DNA of 64,000 nucleotides from Candidatus Rifleibacteriota bacterium (lineage in GTDB: Bacteria > Muiribacteriota > Ozemobacteria > Ozemobacterales > Ozemobacteraceae): the NCBI GenBank assembly GCA_012517355.1, contig JAAYVD010000150.1:1-64000 (forward strand), in the 5' to 3' direction. Shown in pieces: positions 8,835 through 18,041 of this stretch (positions are counted from its first letter, which is position 1; each line of letters starts with the position of its first letter). The notes under the pieces are model-generated. The model did not search any database. It was not told where the DNA came from and was given only the letters and a program-made list of their open reading frames with translations. A program made the translations under genes and the position numbers.

Positions 8835-10430
8835 ATGCGACGTTCCCTGTGGATCAGTCTGGGCCTGGGTTGCCTGCTGGCAACCGTTTCCGGGCTGCCG
8901 GCGAGCGGGGCGACCGATCTTGCCGACGCCTACCGGGAGATGCAGGAGGCCCTCGACGGCTACCAGGCGGCCGTGCTCCAGCCGACGCCCGATGCCCGGG
9001 CGGTGGCCGCCCGCCGCGACCAGTACCAGGCCGCCAGGCGCGAATTCGAGCGGCTCAAGGCCGCAGGGGCCGCCCCGGGCGTGCCGACGCCCGCTGCGGC
9101 GGTGGCCCGGCCGATCACCGCCGGCCCCGCCTCCCCCTCCGGTTCTTCGGCCGCTGCCCCGGCTGCCGCCGCCGCCGCCGCGGCTCCGGCCCGGCTGACC
9201 ACGGCCCAGGGGGTCGACCGGGCGGTGCGGAAGATCGTGTCGGGGGGGAAGGTCACCGAAGCCGACCTCGACCTGTCGTTCCTGGAGACGAATGACAACT
9301 CGCTCGAACTGCAGACGGGCGAGGATTTCTGGCAGTCGGTGACGCGCGACATCCAGGGGGCGAAGAAGAGCATCACCATCCAGATGTTCGGCATGGAAGG
9401 CGACAAGACGGGCTGGGAGTTTGCCCGGATGCTGGCGGCCAAGGCCAAGGCCGGGGTCGAGGTCGTGCTGGTCGCCGACCGGTCGGGGGCGCGCATGGCG
9501 GGGCCCAAGACCCTGCTGTCGACCACCGAGGAGGAGAAGCTCTTCCAGTTCTACAAGGACAACGGGGTCAAGGTCGTCTTCTACGACCGGGTGAGCAAGG
9601 CGACGTCGCTGGGGCAGAAGCTCGACTTCTTCCATTACGACCATCGCAAGAAGTTCATCATCGACGGCACGATCGGCTATGTGGGGGGCTATACGCTGCA
9701 GCAGGCCTCGCGCGAAACGAAGCACGACATGATGGTCAAGTGCCACGGGTCGGTCGTGCAGCAGATGCAGAGCGGGTTGCTGCTGAGCTACCTCTACAGC
9801 GGGGGCAAGCTGGCCACGAGCGATGAAGCGGCCCTGCGGGAGCGGTTCTTCCCCGCCCCGGCGAACAAGGGCCGGTCGAACGCGCGGCTGGCTTACAACA
9901 TCCCCCGCGGGGTCCACGACGTGCACGACGGCTACGTGTCGGCCATCGACAACGCGAAGAAGTCCCTGTTCGTGATCAACCCCTACATCACGAACAACGA
10001 CCTGATCGACCGGCTGTGTGCCGCGGCGAAGCGCGGGGTCGACGTCCGCATCGTCCATCCCGGCAGTGCCGAGAACCCGCTCAACGACGCCAACACCCGC
10101 TTCCACTTCGAGAAGCTGCAGAGGGCGGGGGTGAAGATCTACCTCTACCAGGGCGAGAAGGGGCTGGGGAAACTGCACGCCAAGGGCCTCATCGCCGACG
10201 ATGCGTTCGCCTCGATCGGCAGCTGCAACATGGACACCATGGCCCTGCGGCACAACTACGAGTCGAACATCGAGTCGAAAGACCCCGACTTCGTGCGGAA
10301 GGTGCGGGCCGAGTTGTTCGAGCGCGACTTCCAGGTCAGCACCTTGTACGAACCCCCGAAGACCTGGTGGGAACGGGCGAAGCTGAAGATCAAGGGCGGC
10401 CTGACCGAGCTTCTCGACCGCTGGGATTGA
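8835..10430 (+). CDS. Exported phospholipase D-like protein (cardiolipin synthase-like)
   Basis: A 531-residue protein with a signal peptide or anchor (1-26), an Ala-rich linker (about 90-115) and two HKD motifs that mark the phospholipase D superfamily. The first is HRKKFIID beginning at His270 and the second HAKGLIAD beginning at His448; each keeps the H-x-K-x4-D pattern. The two halves form one active site. In bacteria the closest architecture is cardiolipin synthase, but the exported N-terminus and Ala linker differ from the membrane-spanning Cls proteins, so the substrate is uncertain. GGAGGGTGGGG precedes the chosen ATG; the mapped promoter rules out the upstream start. Confidence 0.85.
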   Translation: MRRSLWISLGLGCLLATVSGLPASGATDLADAYREMQEALDGYQAAVLQPTPDARAVAARRDQYQAARREFERLKAAGAAPGVPTPAAAVARPITAGPASPSGSSAAAPAAAAAAAAPARLTTAQGVDRAVRKIVSGGKVTEADLDLSFLETNDNSLELQTGEDFWQSVTRDIQGAKKSITIQMFGMEGDKTGWEFARMLAAKAKAGVEVVLVADRSGARMAGPKTLLSTTEEEKLFQFYKDNGVKVVFYDRVSKATSLGQKLDFFHYDHRKKFIIDGTIGYVGGYTLQQASRETKHDMMVKCHGSVVQQMQSGLLLSYLYSGGKLATSDEAALRERFFPAPANKGRSNARLAYNIPRGVHDVHDGYVSAIDNAKKSLFVINPYITNNDLIDRLCAAAKRGVDVRIVHPGSAENPLNDANTRFHFEKLQRAGVKIYLYQGEKGLGKLHAKGLIADDAFASIGSCNMDTMALRHNYESNIESKDPDFVRKVRAELFERDFQVSTLYEPPKTWWERAKLKIKGGLTELLDRWD

Positions 10431-10542
10431 CCCCGGCGACCGCCATGGTGGGGGAATCGTGGCGATGAACCTGGTCGACGATCGCGGATCGGTCTTGCCC
10501 TGGAGGAGGGCATCGTGACGGATTCCGGGTCGTGGCCGGTGC

Positions 10543-10571
10543 TTGACAGACCGGCGGTTGCTCCGGATACT
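10543..10571 (+). promoter_or_regulatory. Promoter of the LysM-SGNH gene
   Basis: TTGACA (10543-10548), 17 bp, GATACT (10566-10571). The start codon follows 51 bp later. Confidence 0.7.
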
Positions 10572-10622
10572 TGAAGGAGTACAAGACGTTTCCGACTGGC
10601 AGGGAACCTGGGGAGGGAAGAC

Positions 10623-11828
10623 ATGATCTGGCAACGCACATTCTGGAGGGTGGTGGTGGCAGGAGGAATGCTCCTCGGGACTCTTGGAACGGCCTTCGGC
10701 CAGGCCGGCACCTTCGCCGACGAACCTCTCGACCTGTCGCGGCAGCAGTCTTCGACCGTCGTGGCGGGAGACCAGGCGGCGGCGCCGGGGGCCCCGGCCG
10801 CCGCGGAGGGCGAAACCTCCGCTCCCGCCCCGGCAGCTGCAGAGCAGGAATACACGGTGAAGCGGGGCGACACCCTGAGCCAGATCGCCAAGCGGTTTCT
10901 GGGGAACCCGTCGCTCTACCGGGAGATCGTCCGGTTGAATGCCGACCGCTACCCGTCGCTCATGAAGAATCCGAATCTGATCCTGGTCGGCTGGACCCTC
11001 CGTTTGCCCGGTGCGGCAGCGGAAACGGCGGCCCCGACGCCTGCCGCGACGGTCGCGGCCGGGGAGCGGGCGGCTGGTGAGACCGGGGTTACCCCGGTGG
11101 CGCCGGCCGGTCCCACGACCACCCGAGCGCCGGCCGCCACCGCCGCGGTCCCGGCGGGCACCACGACGGCGGCCTCGGCCGCCACTCCCGGCGGCCCTCT
11201 GTTGGGGCCGGGCCAGCGGGTGTTGCACATCGGCGACTCGCACACGGTGGGTGTCTACGGGTCGACCATCGACGAGGCCATGCGCGGGACCGGCGCCCAG
11301 GTGCGCACTATCGGGGTGGCGGGCAGTTCCCCGCGTTGGTGGTACAACGGGACGGTGACCAAGTGCGGGTATTACGCCCGCGACGAGAAGGGGAAGGTCG
11401 ACCGGCCGGCCGACTGGCGCACGCCGCGGGCCACCCCTTCCCTGCCCGACATGATCAAGGAATACAAGCCGACCGTGCTGGTGGTCTCGCTCGGGGCCAA
11501 CCTGTTCGGGGCTTCCGAGGCGACGGTGAAGGCCGAGACCCAGCGCATCATCGACACCGCCAAGGCGGCGGGGTGCACGCTGGTCTGGGTGGGGCCGCCG
11601 CGGGCCCGGGAATCGGTGAAATCCATCCCCGCGCAGGACCGGCTGTGCGAGACGATCAAGGCCACGGTGGGCAACCAGGGCACCTTCGTCGATTCGCGGC
11701 CGTTCACGAAGTATCCGGCGAGCGGCGGCGACGGGCTGCACTACTGGGGGACCGAAGGCACCCGCACGGCGAAGGCCTGGGCGGGCAGCGTGCTCGGGGC
11801 CATCCAGACGTCCGGCCCGAAGAAGTGA
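10623..11828 (+). CDS. LysM domain protein with SGNH/GDSL hydrolase domain
   Basis: A 401-residue exported protein. A signal peptide (1-26) leads to a LysM peptidoglycan-binding domain at about 76-130 (EYTVKRGDTLSQIAKRFLG), an Ala/Thr/Pro linker, and an SGNH hydrolase domain from about 200. The nucleophile is Ser206 in GDSH, block III is SLGANLFG, and the last block is DGLHYWG with Asp370 and His373. SGNH enzymes remove acyl groups; joined to LysM the likely target is O-acetylated peptidoglycan or another wall-linked ester, an inference. It is monocistronic with a TTGACA promoter. The 500-bp gap downstream holds a dispersed repeat. Confidence 0.85.
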   Translation: MIWQRTFWRVVVAGGMLLGTLGTAFGQAGTFADEPLDLSRQQSSTVVAGDQAAAPGAPAAAEGETSAPAPAAAEQEYTVKRGDTLSQIAKRFLGNPSLYREIVRLNADRYPSLMKNPNLILVGWTLRLPGAAAETAAPTPAATVAAGERAAGETGVTPVAPAGPTTTRAPAATAAVPAGTTTAASAATPGGPLLGPGQRVLHIGDSHTVGVYGSTIDEAMRGTGAQVRTIGVAGSSPRWWYNGTVTKCGYYARDEKGKVDRPADWRTPRATPSLPDMIKEYKPTVLVVSLGANLFGASEATVKAETQRIIDTAKAAGCTLVWVGPPRARESVKSIPAQDRLCETIKATVGNQGTFVDSRPFTKYPASGGDGLHYWGTEGTRTAKAWAGSVLGAIQTSGPKK

Positions 11829-12070
11829 CCGGTGCCTGCCGCCCGGCCGTCGGTTGAGTGGCGGGGCGGTTCGGGGCGGCCGTTCCGGGCGGCTGCGGCC
11901 AGCAGGGTTCCCGGGCCTGGTCTCCAACCCGGGTGTTCTCTGTCCTTCAGTGGGGATTTCCCACGCTCCGGCACTCTGGCAGAGGGAATTCCGCGGGCAA
12001 GCCGTCCGGTGGCTTTCCAGCCATCCCCGGGCTGTCGGAGATCATCAGCCGTTCGCTCTGCTTCCCATCA

Positions 12071-12228
12071 GGATGGACACTCCAGCATTTCGACGGACGC
12101 ACCAATCCACGTTCTTCATCCACCCATCGATGCTGATTGCGCAGATCGTGCTGGCGACCCCTTGGCCATTTCCCCCCTTTCTCCTCTTCCCCTGCCGCCC
12201 TCGAGGGTTCTGTCGAAATGCTGAAGTC
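12071..12228 (-). repeat. 160-bp dispersed repeat, copy 1
   Basis: Read on the minus strand this matches 17788-17950 and 32912-33079 over its whole length. All share TTCGACAGAA near one end, CTCGAGG and CGGCAGGGG next, a middle block ending CAGCACGATC, then ATCGATGGG, and a distal block. Nothing else is visible in 11829-12330 and no ORF is plausible. Confidence 0.75.
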
Positions 12229-12330
12229 TCTCGGTATGTTTGCTGGAGTCTCCCATTTGGTCATGTGTCCCCGAAATTTCCCGAATTTTCCTCAGTGACG
12301 CCGTGGTGAATCCTTCCGAGGTTTCCGGAC

Positions 12331-12933
12331 ATGGAATGGTTGCCGTCTGAACTCGATGTCACGGAGGTCCGGCGCGACCGGGAGGCGGAAAAGCGGTTCC
12401 TGGCCTACCTGGCCGCCACCGGGCAGCCGCCTCCCCATCGCCGGGTCGACATCCAGGAGCGGGAGAACCGGCTGTCGGCGCTGACCCTGGCGCACACCAT
12501 CGCCTTCCTGCTCTACTCGCTGCTGGTGCCGCTGATCGTGCTGAGCCTGATGGTGCTCACCCCGTTGGAGCGGCTGACCGTGGAAGGGCGGTCGCTGGCG
12601 GCCGTGGTGCTGTTCGTGGGCATGGAATGGCTCCTGTTCCGCGGCGTCAGCCGTGGGTGGCTGCCCTGCCCCGACCCGAAGAACGTGCATCCCTTCAACG
12701 AGCGGCAGCTGGAGATCGGGGTTGCCGTTCTCTCGTTCGGGCCATGGCTGCTGCGGTTCGACCCCCAGATGTTCTTCGTCTTCCACGTGGTGATCAACTC
12801 ACTGCTGGTCATTGGCGTGCTGGTGTTCTTCCTGACCAAGTCCTTCATCAGCCGGACCTGGCGGTGGGGGGTGCTGCGCGTGCTGCTGCTGCCGGTCCTG
12901 CAGTTCTGGCTGGTCTGGCGGTTCCTGCGCTGA
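12331..12933 (+). CDS. Multi-span membrane protein of unknown function
   Basis: A 200-residue protein. Its first 50 residues are charged and probably cytoplasmic. Four or five hydrophobic segments follow: LTLAHTIAFLLYSLLVPLIVL, LAAVVLFVGMEWLLF, a weaker segment LEIGVAVLSFGPWLL, FFVFHVVINSLLVIGVLVFF and VLRVLLLPVLQFWLVW. No family is recognised and no catalytic motif is seen. The start is supported only by a weak CCGAGG site. It lies alone between two repeat-rich gaps; an 81-bp element begins four bases after its stop codon. Confidence 0.75.
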   Translation: MEWLPSELDVTEVRRDREAEKRFLAYLAATGQPPPHRRVDIQERENRLSALTLAHTIAFLLYSLLVPLIVLSLMVLTPLERLTVEGRSLAAVVLFVGMEWLLFRGVSRGWLPCPDPKNVHPFNERQLEIGVAVLSFGPWLLRFDPQMFFVFHVVINSLLVIGVLVFFLTKSFISRTWRWGVLRVLLLPVLQFWLVWRFLR

Positions 12934-12936
12934 CGG

Positions 12937-13017
12937 CGCGCGGGCGGTGCGCGAAACGGGCGTCTCGCCTCCTCATCCGGGGCGGCAAGGGGCCCCCCGG
13001 CCACGCCCCGAGGTACC
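12937..13017 (+). repeat. 81-bp palindromic element, diverged intergenic copy
   Basis: The core CGCGAAACGGGCGTCTCGC and the GGGGCGGCAAGGGGCC segment match the element seen inside genes at 20396-23549 and 60720-62916. This copy sits directly after a stop codon and has lost part of its terminal palindrome. Confidence 0.55.
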
Positions 13018-13051
13018 CAGGGCGCATGCCCGCCTTGGAAACGCTGTCAGA

Positions 13052-13175
13052 TCCGGAGGAGCGGAGCTCCTCCCGACCACCTCGCCAGGGGCCGCAGGCC
13101 CCTGGTCCCGCCAATTTCTGCCTGCCGATCGCGGAGCGTTCGGCAGGCGGGCTGCCCGCTTCGCGGGCCGGCAAG
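13052..13175 (+). repeat. Multi-hairpin intergenic element, copy 2
   Basis: Hairpins GGAGGAGC/GCTCCTCC, CCAGGGGCC/GGCCCCTGG, GCCTGCCGA/GCGTTCGGCAGGC and CCCGCTTCGCGGG occur in the same order as at 690-815 and 54715-54835. The rest of the 12934-13427 gap shows nothing further except the -10 box at 13376. Confidence 0.7.
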
Positions 13176-13375
13176 GCCGTGCGTCTCTTCTGACAATGCG
13201 GGTTTCAACCGTGCGTTTGCCCTGGGACACCACCAAAGGCCTCCGTATGCGGCGAAAGCGCTTGCGAGAAGCTTGGAGCACTGATTACATCAGAAAGTCT
13301 GATCTTTGGCTGATCTGATTCCCGTACGCCCTGGCAAGGTACCGGGTTGGGTTCCGGAGTCCATGGGCTGGCTGG

Positions 13376-13381
13376 TATAAT
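13376..13381 (+). promoter_or_regulatory. Extended -10 promoter of the phosphodiesterase gene
   Basis: TGGTATAAT, a perfect -10 hexamer with a TG extension, lies 47 bp before the ATG at 13428. The -35 region (TTCCGG) is poor. It rules out start codons upstream of about 13388. Confidence 0.7.
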
Positions 13382-13427
13382 GAAAGGCACTACCCCGCAG
13401 ATCGGGAGTTTCCCCAGGAGGAACGCC

Positions 13428-15023
13428 ATGGTGAAGACCTGTCGCTGGTTCCGGTGGTTCGGGTTCCTGTGTGGTCTGCTGCTGCTCGCCGTGGCCCCGG
13501 TGGCGGCGGTCGAGGTGGCGGGGTCGGAAGCGGCGACGTCGGCGGTTGGACCGGGCAAGGTGATCTTCATCCTGCTGGACGGGTGCCGGGCCGACGCCTT
13601 CCATCGGCTGTGCGACCAGGGCAAGACCCCGACCTTCGCCTGGCTGCGGAAGGGCGGACTGTCGGTCGACCACGCCGTCTCGGTCTGGCCTTCCACCACC
13701 GGTCCCGCCTACGCGCCGTTCATCAGCGGCACGTATCCCTTCCAGTCCAACCTGACCGGCATCCGGCAGTATCTGCGCGCCTCGGGCACCTATCGCAGCT
13801 ACTGCGGCACCGACGTGAAGAAGATCAAGGAAGACCTGTCGAAGGACTTCCCCACCATTTTCGAGTTGTTGCCCGACGACAGCCTGGCGCTGGTGGCCAT
13901 GCTCGACCGCGGGGCCAAGCGGTCGTTCAACCCGCCCATCGATTTCTTCCTCAAGAACTTCCAGAAGAAGTATGTGGAGTGTGACCGGGCCATCTTCCGG
14001 GAGCTCGAGGACCAGCTCGGGAAGGGGCTCCCCCGCTTCACCTTCGTGAGCTTCCACGGACCCGACTCGGTCGGGCATCGCACCGGAGCCGACGGGCCCG
14101 CCTACGACGAGACGATCGTCAACCTCGACAGGCTGGTCAACCGGTTGATCCACCGGCTGAAGGCCTGCGGGGAACTGGAGCGGACGACGATCATCCTGAG
14201 CGCCGACCACGGGTCGCAATCGACGACCAAGAGCGGCGACCTGGCTCCCGCCCTGGGCGGGCTCGGTCTCAAGGTGCGCGATGCCATCGGCCGCAGCACC
14301 TTCGGGTTCAACTTCGACAAGAAGGGGAATGCCGAGGAGAACGACGCCATCGTTTGCGTCAGCGGCAACGCCTGCGTGGCGCTGTATCTCAAGGGGCGTT
14401 CCGAGTATGACCGCGAGGCGGTCCCCTCCTTCAAGGTGCGGCCGACGCTGGCCCAGATGCGGGCCTACCGGCGGGGAGGCGATTCCCGCGAGGTGGGCGA
14501 CGTGATCGCTACCCTGCTGGCCCAACCGTGCGTCGGTTTTCTGGCGGTGCGTGACGGGCGCGGCACCTACCGGGTGCTGGCGCGCGGCGGCGAGGCGGTG
14601 ATCACCCGCGTGGACGACCGGCTCGGGTACAAGGTGGTGTCGGGGGCCGACCCGTTGCAGCTGGGGATCGCCGCCCGCAAGGTGTCCGACGGCCGGCTGC
14701 TCCACGAGCGGAAGTGGCTGCGGCTGACCGGCGCGGACCCGTATCCCGACGCGGTGTTCCAGATCGCGCAGCTGCTCGAGGCCGAGAACGCCGGCGACAT
14801 CATGGTCAACGCCGCGCCCGGCTACGAGCCCTGGCACGAAGGGCAGAAGGGCGTGCACGGGGGGCTCGATGCCGCCCAGATCGCGGTGCCGATGGTCCTG
14901 TGGGGGCGCGGGGTGCCGGCCGGCCGGCTGCCGTGCGCGCGCACCGTCGACCTCTACCAGACCATGCTGAAACTCCTGGGCGTCGCTTCGCCCAAGGGCC
15001 TGCTGGGTCTTCCCCTCTTCTGA
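13428..15023 (+). CDS. Exported alkaline phosphatase / phosphodiesterase superfamily protein
   Basis: A 531-residue protein with a signal peptide (about 1-28) and the metal-binding pattern of the type I phosphodiesterase / nucleotide pyrophosphatase family. The first metal ligand is Asp51 in IFILLDGCRAD. The nucleophile threonine lies in PSTTGPAYAPFISGTYP (about residue 90). The remaining ligands are in FHGPDSVGHR and LSADHG, plus a late His in GVHGG. Family members cleave phosphodiester or phosphonate bonds or act on lipid head groups; the substrate here is unknown. CAGGAGGAA precedes the chosen ATG. A convergent gene and a terminator-like hairpin follow. Confidence 0.82.
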   Translation: MVKTCRWFRWFGFLCGLLLLAVAPVAAVEVAGSEAATSAVGPGKVIFILLDGCRADAFHRLCDQGKTPTFAWLRKGGLSVDHAVSVWPSTTGPAYAPFISGTYPFQSNLTGIRQYLRASGTYRSYCGTDVKKIKEDLSKDFPTIFELLPDDSLALVAMLDRGAKRSFNPPIDFFLKNFQKKYVECDRAIFRELEDQLGKGLPRFTFVSFHGPDSVGHRTGADGPAYDETIVNLDRLVNRLIHRLKACGELERTTIILSADHGSQSTTKSGDLAPALGGLGLKVRDAIGRSTFGFNFDKKGNAEENDAIVCVSGNACVALYLKGRSEYDREAVPSFKVRPTLAQMRAYRRGGDSREVGDVIATLLAQPCVGFLAVRDGRGTYRVLARGGEAVITRVDDRLGYKVVSGADPLQLGIAARKVSDGRLLHERKWLRLTGADPYPDAVFQIAQLLEAENAGDIMVNAAPGYEPWHEGQKGVHGGLDAAQIAVPMVLWGRGVPAGRLPCARTVDLYQTMLKLLGVASPKGLLGLPLF

Positions 15024-15086
15024 TCGTCTGACCAGGCCCCAGCCGGCCGGCAGGGCCGGCGGGCGGTCAGGTCACCACGGATGTCG

Positions 15087-15110
15087 CGCGGGCCGATCTG
15101 GCCCGCGTTT
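15087..15110 (+). terminator. Terminator-like hairpin between convergent genes
   Basis: A perfect 8-bp stem (CGCGGGCC / GGCCCGCG) with loop GATCT is followed by TTTCC. The T-run is short. Confidence 0.45.
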
Positions 15111-15125
15111 CCGCTTCTGGCGCGC

Positions 15126-15893
15126 TCAGCGGGTGCCGAGGCCGGTCAGGATGGCGGCCACCCCGCCGAGGAAGGCCAGGACGGCGCCGGTGGTGAGGAG
15201 GCCGATCTGCCAGCGGAGGCCGGAGACCAGCTCCTCTTCGCTCTTGCGGGAGATCAGGAAGACCCCGTCGGCGGTCACGGGCTTGCGGACGGCGGGCTTG
15301 CCATCGACCAGGCCGAGCGCCCCGAGGATGTAGACGGGCCGGTTGAGGGGAAGGATGGTCTCGGTGAAGCGGACCCCGAGGATGCGCGTGCCTTCGGCGC
15401 GGCCGAAGAGGGAGCCGAAGAACCCTTCCCCGCCCCCACCGGTGCTCTGGAAGCGGTCGACCACCTGGTCGCCCTCGATCTCGGCGCCCTCGGGGATGAC
15501 CTGGACGCGGCCGGTGTGGTCCTCGACCTCGAAGGCGACGCGATGCGTGGCCTCGCGGAGGGTGCGGTACGAGGTGGATGTGGAGTGCCGGCGCCTTCCC
15601 TTGTGGTAGGAGACGCGGGTCGTCTCGGTCTTCTCGGACTCCCGGGCGTGGTAGTACACGCAGGGTTGGCGTGACATCTCGCCGGTCAGGGGGCGGTCGC
15701 ACCGGACCGTTCCCTTGACCTCGACGGTGGTCTGGCCCTGTCCGGCGCCCGGGCGGCAGCGGTCGGCGAGTTCCCGGGCGCTGGAAGTGCGGGTTTCCTG
15801 GATCTTCGCCAGTTTCCCCCGGGAACTGCCGGTGAGCCAGAGAAAGAGCATGCCGAGAAGGAACAACAGGCTACCGATCACGATGCCGCCCAT
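15126..15893 (-). CDS. GIDE-domain membrane protein
   Basis: A 255-residue protein with a hydrophobic helix at each end (about 4-22 and 228-252) and a central domain resembling the GIDE domain of mitochondrial MUL1-type ubiquitin ligases and their bacterial relatives. Visible hallmarks are the segment around CDRPLTGEMSRQPCVYYHA, the basic loop that follows, and VRFTETILPLNRPVYILG. Bacterial versions are of unknown function and are often found with LemA-type membrane proteins; no lemA is present here. AGGGAG precedes the ATG at 15893. It converges with the phosphodiesterase gene and diverges from the subtilase gene. Confidence 0.75.
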   Translation of the reverse strand: MGGIVIGSLLFLLGMLFLWLTGSSRGKLAKIQETRTSSARELADRCRPGAGQGQTTVEVKGTVRCDRPLTGEMSRQPCVYYHARESEKTETTRVSYHKGRRRHSTSTSYRTLREATHRVAFEVEDHTGRVQVIPEGAEIEGDQVVDRFQSTGGGGEGFFGSLFGRAEGTRILGVRFTETILPLNRPVYILGALGLVDGKPAVRKPVTADGVFLISRKSEEELVSGLRWQIGLLTTGAVLAFLGGVAAILTGLGTR

Positions 15894-16040
15894 GGATTTC
15901 TCCCTTTCCGCGGAATTGACGGCACCATGGTAACACGGCAGGAGGGGCCTGCCGACATCCGTGCCAGGTAGGAAAGCCCCGGATTGCTGAGCGAGAACTG
16001 CTGGGCCACAGGAGGGGTCGGAAAAAACGCGGAAATGCGG

Positions 16041-16046
16041 TATCAT
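16041..16046 (+). promoter_or_regulatory. -10 box giving a probable leaderless subtilase mRNA
   Basis: GGTATCAT ends six bases before the ATG at 16053 and no ribosome-binding site fits between. Transcription would start at or next to the A of the ATG. Confidence 0.5.
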
Positions 16047-16052
16047 GGTGGC

Positions 16053-17567
16053 ATGAACCGTCGGTTGTGGGTGGTTGTCCTGCTGGTGATGGCGGCGCTT
16101 CCTGTCTTGGGAGGCGAGATTCCCTACCGGCCGTACGAGCCGGTCGAGATCGGGGCCCCGTTCACCGACGCCGACGCCGCGGGAAGGCGGCCGGCCCGTT
16201 GCCCCCACGGGCATACGGTCGACGATCCCTTCCTCGACAAGCAATATCCGCTCTGCAACCATGGCCAGGCCGACGACAAGGGCCAGACCGGTTCGGCGGG
16301 ATGTGACATCGGCGGGCTCGAGGCCCGGCTGGCGTTCAAGCCACAGCAGGAGATCATCCTGGCCATCGTCGATTCGGGGCTCGAGCTGAACCATCCCGAC
16401 GTCGATCCCGCGGTGCTCTGGACCAACCCCGGCGAGAGCGGCACCGACGCCGAAGGCCGGGACAAGGCGGCCAACGGCGTCGACGACGACGGCAACGGGT
16501 ATATCGACGACGTGCACGGCTGGAATTTCTGCCGCAACAGCCCCGACATCAACGAGGACCACTACCACGGCACGCACGTCGGCGGCCTGCTGTGCGCTCC
16601 GGCGAACAACGGTACGGGGATCGCCGGCGCCTGCCCGGGCGTGAAGATCATGCTGGTGAAGATCTTCGGGTTGGGCAGCTCGCTGGGCTCGGAGCAGATC
16701 GCCACGGCCATCCGCTACGCGGTCGACAACGGCGCGCGGGTGCTGTCGAACAGTTATGGCAGCCCGAGTTTCACCCAGGCCATGAAGGACGCGATCGCCT
16801 ACACGGCGCAGAAGGGGGCCCTGTTCGTCTGCGCCTCGGGAAACTCGCGCAAGAACATGGACCTGGAGGAGGAGCAGGACTACCCGAGCTGCTACGGCGT
16901 CGAAAACCAGCTGGTGGTGGGTGCCACCAACAACCGCGACCTGTCGACGTTCTGCAACTTCGGGTCGATGGTGGAGATCGCCGCCCCCGGCGAAAACATC
17001 TTCTCCCTGTTCCCCAAGGGGCAATACCGCTCGTTTTCGGGCACCTCGCAGGCCTGTCCGCTGGTCGCCGGCGCCGCCACCATGGTCTGGATGCAGCACC
17101 CCGACTGGACCTGGCGGCAGGTCAAGCGGGCCGTCCTCGACAGCGCCGACCAGGTGCGCGGGTTGTCGCGGTACGTGGTGGGCGGGCTGCGGCTCAACCT
17201 GTTCAACGCCCTGACCGGCCGACCGGGTCGCCGCCTGCCCGCCGAGGATTTCAGCCAATGGCGGGAAGAGGCGCGCACCCTGGAGTCGCCGCACCCCTAC
17301 CCGAACCAGAAAACGCTCACCTTCGATCTGGCCGTGCCGGGCGCGAGGAAGCTGCGCGTGCACTTCGCGCGGCTGGCCATCGACCATTTCGGCGACAGCC
17401 TCACCCTGCGCGACGGCGGCGGGGGGCTTGTCGAGTACATCAACGGCATCCATGCGGCCGGCTGGTCCGAGGTGATCGAGGGCGACCGCGTGCAGCTCGT
17501 GCTCGAAGCCGGCGACTACATCAACGAGTTCGGCTTCGTCATCGACGCCGTCCAGTGGCTGCCCTGA
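16053..17567 (+). CDS. Subtilisin-like serine protease (S8), exported
   Basis: A 504-residue protein with a signal peptide (about 1-20). The catalytic triad is Asp107 (AIVDSGLELNHPDV), His172 (HGTHVGG) and Ser332 (FSGTSQACPLVAG), with the oxyanion Asn264 in ASGNS. A Cys-containing segment (50-85) precedes the catalytic domain and may be a short propeptide or disulfide loop. After the protease domain a beta-rich module of about 120 residues (LRVHFARLAIDHFGDSLTLRDG) resembles a CUB-like domain, usual for substrate binding in secreted proteases. The ATG at 16053 lies only six bases after a -10 box, suggesting leaderless translation. The frame is open further upstream but not transcribed if that promoter is right. 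Confidence 0.9.
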   Translation: MNRRLWVVVLLVMAALPVLGGEIPYRPYEPVEIGAPFTDADAAGRRPARCPHGHTVDDPFLDKQYPLCNHGQADDKGQTGSAGCDIGGLEARLAFKPQQEIILAIVDSGLELNHPDVDPAVLWTNPGESGTDAEGRDKAANGVDDDGNGYIDDVHGWNFCRNSPDINEDHYHGTHVGGLLCAPANNGTGIAGACPGVKIMLVKIFGLGSSLGSEQIATAIRYAVDNGARVLSNSYGSPSFTQAMKDAIAYTAQKGALFVCASGNSRKNMDLEEEQDYPSCYGVENQLVVGATNNRDLSTFCNFGSMVEIAAPGENIFSLFPKGQYRSFSGTSQACPLVAGAATMVWMQHPDWTWRQVKRAVLDSADQVRGLSRYVVGGLRLNLFNALTGRPGRRLPAEDFSQWREEARTLESPHPYPNQKTLTFDLAVPGARKLRVHFARLAIDHFGDSLTLRDGGGGLVEYINGIHAAGWSEVIEGDRVQLVLEAGDYINEFGFVIDAVQWLP

Positions 17568-17618
17568 CCCGGTGACCGGGGCCCGGAAAACGCGGCCATC
17601 ATGCCATGTTCCAGGTTG

Positions 17619-17739
17619 GCTCTGGATGCGGGTCGGCTGCGGGCAAGGGATCCCTCCTGTCGGGGCGGCGAAAACAGGTACCACCCTGCCATTGCCGTGA
17701 TCCGCTTTGGATGGCGGTTTGCCAAGGGGAAGGGGTCCC
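17619..17739 (-). repeat. 36-bp dispersed repeat, two copies
   Basis: On the minus strand, 17739-17704 and 17654-17619 both read GGGAYCCCTTSC..., then a GC-rich centre, then CCGCATCCARAGC. The same unit occurs at 28185-28221 and 54652-54687. Between the two copies lies GGTACCACC (17677-17685), a relative of the motif at 18005, 28052 and 28239. Confidence 0.6.
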
Positions 17740-17787
17740 TTTTGCCCGTTTGCCCGAAGAACCGAAACCGGCGGGAAAGAAAAGAGA

Positions 17788-17950
17788 GACTTCCGGATTT
17801 CGACAGAACCCTCGAGGACGGCAGGGGAAAGGGAAAGCGGGGGGAAGTGGCGAAGGGAGTCGCCAGCACGATCGGCATGGTCGGAATCGATGGGTTGATG
17901 CAGAAAGAGGAACGGATGCGTCAGTCGGGATGCTGGAATGTCAGAAAAGA
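17788..17950 (+). repeat. 160-bp dispersed repeat, copy 2
   Basis: Same element as 12071-12228 (opposite strand) and 32912-33079 (same strand). With the 36-bp repeats it fills the 17568-18041 gap, which has no plausible ORF. Confidence 0.75.
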
Positions 17951-18004
17951 GGGGACACCGTGGCCCGGGCGAACCCGTGTCAAAGGCTGATGAGAACATA
18001 GCAG

Positions 18005-18013
18005 GGTGGCACC
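18005..18013 (+). promoter_or_regulatory. GGTGGCACC motif upstream of the thioredoxin-fold gene
   Basis: GGTGGCACC followed by ATTTTTCC lies about 30 bp before the start codon. The same motif and T-run occur upstream of both divergent genes at 28052 and 28239. It is an imperfect palindrome (GGTG/CACC) and may be an operator. Confidence 0.4.
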
Positions 18014-18041
18014 ATTTTTCCATTTCGGAGGGAGAACTCGT

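Noticed and set aside
8799-11927. A 1042-codon minus-strand open frame
   Set aside because: It lies opposite the phospholipase D-like and LysM-SGNH genes, both of which have catalytic motifs, promoters and ribosome-binding sites. Composition is that of an antisense shadow.
18005-18023. A sigma-54 promoter upstream of the thioredoxin-fold gene
   Set aside because: TGGCAC followed by TTCC resembles the -24/-12 pattern, but the invariant GC of the -12 box is missing and the related copies at 28052 and 28239 have different spacing.
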